Under the pieces are notes generated by a model that was not told the origin of the DNA, searched no databases, and was given only the letters and a program-made list of their open reading frames with translations. A stretch of DNA of 64,000 nt from contig NZ_KI632509.1 of the NCBI RefSeq assembly GCF_000504245.1, forward strand, positions 495,723 to 559,722. The letters are read 5' to 3'. This document shows positions 60,888 through 64,000 of this stretch, one piece after another. Numbering within the stretch: position 1 is the stretch's first letter; every line of letters begins with the position of its first letter. This DNA comes from Haloechinothrix halophila YIM 93223 (GTDB lineage Bacteria > Actinomycetota > Actinomycetes > Mycobacteriales > Pseudonocardiaceae). Made by a program: the position numbers and the translations under genes.

Positions 60888-61181
60888 TTACGGGCGGCCC
60901 CCATTCCCGCCATTCCCGCCGCCGTTGCCGCTCGGGTGCGGCGCGTTCTGCGCGCACCACTCCTCGACGGTCTGGTCCGATTCCTCGGCCGCCGCCTCCA
61001 GCGCCTGGAACGGGGGCGCCTGACGCTTCTTCTCCTTGCCCTTGTCCGAACCGGCGAAGTACGCCGTGCACAGGCCAAAGTTGTTCGAGCCGTTAGGCCC
61101 CGGCTGCGCCGCGGCGATCCCGGCACTGCCGCCGATGAGCAGCGCGATCGCCACCGGCGCCACGATCTTGCTTAACCGCAT
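60888..61181 (-). CDS. Small secreted protein with two-cysteine domain
   Basis: The 97-residue protein has a signal peptide (IVAPVAIALLIGGSAGIAAAQ) and a mature domain NFGLCTAYFAGSDKGKEKK...PPFQALEAAAEE...VEEWC. This matches the GLCxAYxxGxD...PxFxxLxxxA...C pattern in the outer domain of the sigma-coupled protein at 59971. A Gly/Asn-rich tail follows. The two cysteines probably form a disulphide. It is convergent with that operon. The function is unknown. Confidence 0.75.
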   Translation of the reverse strand: MRLSKIVAPVAIALLIGGSAGIAAAQPGPNGSNNFGLCTAYFAGSDKGKEKKRQAPPFQALEAAAEESDQTVEEWCAQNAPHPSGNGGGNGGNGGRP

Positions 61182-61298
61182 TCCCGCTCCTTACTCGTTG
61201 CCCTGACTCTTAAGCGGCATCCCGCCAACCTGATCCGCAGGCGCAGCCCCGACTGTTCGATGTCGCCCAAACGGGTGTGTGCTGGTTAGTATTGCCTG

Positions 61299-62105
61299 GT
61301 GCATCTAATGGAGCAAACAACTCATAAGTCGAAACGCTTAGTACGCGTTTTCTTATTGGTGGCGGCGTTCGCGCTGACCGCCTGCGGCATGAGCCCCGTC
61401 GATGACACGGCGACACCGCAGCGCACCGTCGACCTGGCGCCGACGTTCACGCCAGCACAGACCGAACACCCGCGGCCCTCGGGCCGCCCGAGCGCCCCGG
61501 CTCGCCCGCGCGCGGATGCCACGACGACCTCCGCGCCCAAGCACACGGCGCCGCAGGTCTCTCGGCAGGCGGAGGCCGCGCCCGTCTCGACGCCGCGACG
61601 TACGCCCGTACGAATGACCGCGCGGACCAAGGACACCACGAACGACGTCGACTGGACGTTGCAGCGCCCGCCGGACTACACCGACATCGCCGTCGCGACG
61701 CTCACCCGGACAGCGGACGGCTTCACGCTGCGGGTCCGGTTCACAGCCGAAGTCCCGCGGCGGCAGCAGGACGGAAACCGCACGATGAACGTGGCGTCAT
61801 TCTTCGACACCACGGGCGACGGCGAGATCGACTACGAGATCTGGGCGAACCTCGCAGACAACGGGTGGGGACCGAGCTACCGCGACCGGCGCAACAACGA
61901 GGCGCGGTTCATGACGAAGAGCGGCGTCCGCGTCGCGGCCAAGGGGCACAGCGTGGTCTTCCGGTTCTCGTTAGGCCATCTGGACGATGCCCGCAGCGTC
62001 CAATGGGCGACCGCCTCCGAATGGGGTAGCTACGAGACGATCTCCACCGCTGCCGCCGCCAGCGACCACGCCCCGAACACCGGCGCGGCGCCCTTCCCCG
62101 GCTGA
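61299..62105 (+). CDS. Lipoprotein with Pro/Thr-rich linker and beta-rich domain
   Basis: The 268-residue exported lipoprotein has a signal peptide with lipobox ALTAC. A Pro/Ala/Thr-rich stretch (residues 40-105) precedes a folded domain from about 108 (TAYTARTKDTTNDVDW-like start, DIAVATLTRTADGFTLRVRF, VASFFDTTGDGEIDYEIWANL). The DTTGDGEIDYE stretch resembles a calcium-binding or beta-hairpin motif. No family is recognised. The GTG start at 61299 is used; ATG 61308 is possible. A 21-nt repeat set follows its stop codon. Confidence 0.72.
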   Translation: MHLMEQTTHKSKRLVRVFLLVAAFALTACGMSPVDDTATPQRTVDLAPTFTPAQTEHPRPSGRPSAPARPRADATTTSAPKHTAPQVSRQAEAAPVSTPRRTPVRMTARTKDTTNDVDWTLQRPPDYTDIAVATLTRTADGFTLRVRFTAEVPRRQQDGNRTMNVASFFDTTGDGEIDYEIWANLADNGWGPSYRDRRNNEARFMTKSGVRVAAKGHSVVFRFSLGHLDDARSVQWATASEWGSYETISTAAAASDHAPNTGAAPFPG

Positions 62106-62120
62106 GCACTCCGTCCGAAA

Positions 62121-62183
62121 GGTGCAACTCGGAGCGATTACGGTGCGACTCGCGCGGGATACGGTGCGACTCGCGGAGCGTCG
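62121..62183. repeat. Three 21-nt units of a second sequence type (array D)
   Basis: Units at 62121, 62142 and 62163 each open with GGTGCRACTCG and are exactly 21 nt long. The sequence differs from arrays A-C but the period is the same, and the array again sits just after a stop codon (62105) in an intergenic space. Confidence 0.8.
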
Positions 62184-62305
62184 GACGGCGCGTGATGGCA
62201 GTCACGACGTCGCGGTGATACACGCCCCTTATCGCAACAATTCGCTAGCCTGCACGTTCACAGACTTGGAGACCAAAACCAGCTGGGGGACGAAGGAGCG
62301 GGCAG

Positions 62306-63064
62306 ATGGAACTCACCTCGACAGCAGCGATCGTCACCGGCGGCGCGTCCGGCCTTGGCGGAGCGACGGCGGCGGCACTGGCAGCCAAGGGCGCCAGCGT
62401 GTTCGCGTTCGATCTGCCAGCCGCGATCGAGAAGGCCGAACCCGCGGAGGGCATCACCTATGTCGAGACCGACGTGACTGATCCCGAGCAGGTGCAGGCC
62501 GCCGTCGCGACCGCGTCCGGCGCTGGTGTGCCGCTGCGCACCGCGGTGAACTGCGCTGGCATCGGCCCGTCCGCGCGCATCCTGTCCAAGAAGGGCACGC
62601 ACGACCTCGCACTGTTCCGCAAGGTCGTCGAAGTGAACCTGATCGGCACCTTCAACGTCACCACGCTCGCGGCCGAGGCCATCGCCAAGACCGAGCCGCT
62701 CGACGACAACGCCCGCGGTGTCATCATCAACACCGCGTCGATCGCCGCCTACGACGGGCAGATCGGACAAGTCGCCTACGCGGCATCCAAGGGCGGCGTC
62801 GTCGGCCTCAACCTGCCCGCGGCACGCGACCTCTCGTCGTCCGGCATCCGCGTCATGACGATCGCGCCCGGCATCATCGACACGCCGATGCTGGCCACCG
62901 TCAGCGACGAGATCCGCGCCGGGCTCGCCGAAGGCGTGCCGTTCCCGAAGCGGCTCGGCAAGCCCGCCGAGTACGCGCAGTTGGCCATCGACATCATCGA
63001 GCACGACTACCTGAACGGCGAAGTCATCCGGCTGGACGGCTCGCTGCGCATGGCGCCGCGCTGA
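62306..63064 (+). CDS. Short-chain dehydrogenase/reductase (3-hydroxyacyl-CoA dehydrogenase type II-like)
   Basis: The 252-residue SDR enzyme has the cofactor loop TGGASGLGGAT, the DVTD acidic stretch, NCAGIG, the catalytic S in NTASIAAYDGQIGQ and the YAASKGG Tyr-Lys pair. The order and the IAPGIIDTPML ending match human HSD17B10-type 3-hydroxyacyl-CoA dehydrogenases. It should oxidise a 3-hydroxyacyl-CoA or related alcohol with NAD+. ATG at 62306 follows a GAGCGGG-like site. It is convergent with the nuclease gene. The substrate is inferred. Confidence 0.9.
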   Translation: MELTSTAAIVTGGASGLGGATAAALAAKGASVFAFDLPAAIEKAEPAEGITYVETDVTDPEQVQAAVATASGAGVPLRTAVNCAGIGPSARILSKKGTHDLALFRKVVEVNLIGTFNVTTLAAEAIAKTEPLDDNARGVIINTASIAAYDGQIGQVAYAASKGGVVGLNLPAARDLSSSGIRVMTIAPGIIDTPMLATVSDEIRAGLAEGVPFPKRLGKPAEYAQLAIDIIEHDYLNGEVIRLDGSLRMAPR

Positions 63065-63071
63065 CATCCAT

Positions 63072-63095
63072 TCCCGATGCGCCGCCCTATCGGGA
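63072..63095. terminator. Hairpin between convergent SDR and nuclease genes
   Basis: Stem TCCCGAT (63072-63078) with ATCGGGA (63089-63095), a ten-base loop. Confidence 0.55.
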
Positions 63096-63163
63096 TCCGA
63101 GGTCGCCGGGTACTAGTTCGTCCTCAGGCAGCGCCAGGCGCCAGGCGGCAGGCGCGCCCGCCG

Positions 63164-64000
63164 TTACAAATCCCCGATATACGGGACGTCCGCCATCGCT
63201 GAGCCGGACATCCACGTGCGCAGCGCGTGCGTGGCGCGGACGTCGTCCTCGTTGTAACGCAGCAGCCGTTCCCGCTGCCGCAGCGCGGGCGCGCTGCCAT
63301 CCATGCCGACGGCCTCTCGGTACCAGCGCATCGACGCCTCGCCACTGGCCTCCGGGTCGTCCCAGTCATGGCCAGCCTGTCGCGCGAGGACCTTCAAGCC
63401 TTTGCCCGCCGTTGACAAGAAGGTGTCCGCGACGCTCCGGAACAAGTCGATCCACTCATCGGAGTCAACGAACGCCTGCACCTCTTCGACCTCGGGCACG
63501 CCAGGTTTACCCGCGAACCGGGTCGCCGAGCTGAGCAGCCAGCGGTTCTCGGCCAGCGCGTTGTAGCAGTAGGCGCGGAACGTCAGCCCTCGCTGCGCCG
63601 CACGCGCGCGGACCTCGTTGAACCACGTCCAGAACTCCGCGAACGAGCGCGCTTCGTCGTCGGTCGGCACCGGCTCCCACGTGCCGAAAGAGTGGTACCC
63701 GTGCGGCAACCCGACGTCGGCGCCAGACAGCAGCGCACCCCACAGGTACGCGCCGTGATCGGCGAAGCTCTCCATATCGACGTCGACCTCAACGTCACCG
63801 CGCGGGACCACGACGTCACGAACTTTGCGCACCACGGACACCCCGCCGCGCCACGCCCGTGCGAGCGCCACCGCGTGTTCGAACGGCATCCCGGTCAGTA
63901 GCGCGGGCGGCTCACCTGACGGGTCGAGCGCGGCGAGCTGATCCACCGTCGCGACGCCGCGCTCGCGAAGCATCACCGCGTCGTCACCGCGCGCGACAAG
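63164..64000 (-). CDS. TM0106-type RecB-like nuclease, 5' end cut by window
   Basis: About 278 residues of the C-terminal half are present. They begin in a helix-hairpin stretch (RERGVATVDQLAALDPSG) and end with a DEDD-type ribonuclease H-like exonuclease domain: DVDMESFADHGAYLWG (first acidic pair), a middle YNALAENRWLL and the final RYNEDDVRATHALRTWM. This matches the TM0106 family, in which a RecB-like domain (outside the window) precedes this domain. It is probably a DNA or RNA nuclease; the substrate is unknown. Confidence 0.85.
   Translation of the reverse strand, partial: LVARGDDAVMLRERGVATVDQLAALDPSGEPPALLTGMPFEHAVALARAWRGGVSVVRKVRDVVVPRGDVEVDVDMESFADHGAYLWGALLSGADVGLPHGYHSFGTWEPVPTDDEARSFAEFWTWFNEVRARAAQRGLTFRAYCYNALAENRWLLSSATRFAGKPGVPEVEEVQAFVDSDEWIDLFRSVADTFLSTAGKGLKVLARQAGHDWDDPEASGEASMRWYREAVGMDGSAPALRQRERLLRYNEDDVRATHALRTWMSGSAMADVPYIGDL

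Overview
The window is GC-rich actinobacterial chromosome with many GTG starts and AGGAGG-type ribosome binding sites. The gene content suggests a member of the Pseudonocardiales (the Amycolatopsis/Saccharomonospora/Prauserella side). Pointers are DUF4333 lipoproteins, a DUF5926 protein, a TIGR03085 protein, a SigE-family sigma factor, an IdeR-type iron box, a very large single-chain acyl-CoA carboxylase and a LamG + RHS secreted pair. Genus placement is an inference from gene content only.

Layout. 1-6.2 kb: a truncated prolyl oligopeptidase, a tandem pair of unnamed paralogues, a thiamine-binding-like protein and two DUF4333 lipoproteins. Three intergenic arrays of 21-nt units lie among them. 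6.2-14.5 kb: a ~1840-residue biotin carboxylase/BCCP/carboxyltransferase polypeptide, an AlbA_2 (Schlafen-like) regulator behind a large inverted repeat, and an iron-box-controlled DUF2470 protein. 14.5-21.5 kb: a BCCT osmolyte transporter, a CPBP protease, arginine deiminase, ferritin, and a DUF5926 / SigE-type sigma factor / membrane protein operon. 21.5-30 kb: a DUF4328 membrane protein with rhodanese, then a sodium:solute symporter, small membrane partner, LytTR response regulator, S49 peptidase and histidine kinase (a probable carboxylate-sensing and uptake cluster), then an Fpg/Nei glycosylase. 30-34 kb: a shortened circularly permuted ATP-grasp protein whose 3' end holds a cluster of DnaA-box-like 9-mers, a transglutaminase, and a sigma factor fused to its own zinc-finger anti-sigma and membrane segment with a tyrosine-rich tail. 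34-39 kb: tRNA-Gly, an ArsR-AHSA1 fusion with a palindromic operator, a methyltransferase that appears to start at AUC, MsrA, a lactate monooxygenase-like flavoenzyme, a TIGR03085 protein and a DoxX protein. 39-51 kb: an AT-richer island with a putative immunity protein, a 2.1-kresidue RHS protein and a LamG protein, forming a polymorphic-toxin-like locus. 52-64 kb: a proline/threonine-rich SHOCT-like membrane protein, a 7-TM protein, a molybdopterin oxidoreductase, a GlxA-type regulator facing an isochorismatase, a DUF5995 secreted protein, an ECF sigma factor with a coupled membrane protein, a small secreted protein sharing its two-cysteine domain, a lipoprotein, an SDR enzyme and a truncated TM0106-type nuclease.

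Functional themes. Iron handling appears twice (an IdeR box before the DUF2470 gene, a weaker candidate box before ferritin). Envelope sensing appears three times: a SigE-type pair, a sigma/anti-sigma fusion and an ECF sigma with a two-cysteine protein. The strongest candidates for something undescribed are the 21-nt arrays, the DnaA-box cluster inside a truncated ATP-grasp gene, the sigma/anti-sigma fusion with its Tyr tail, the RHS tip with its cognate membrane protein, and the shared two-cysteine secreted domain. All calls are from reading the sequence; no database search was run.
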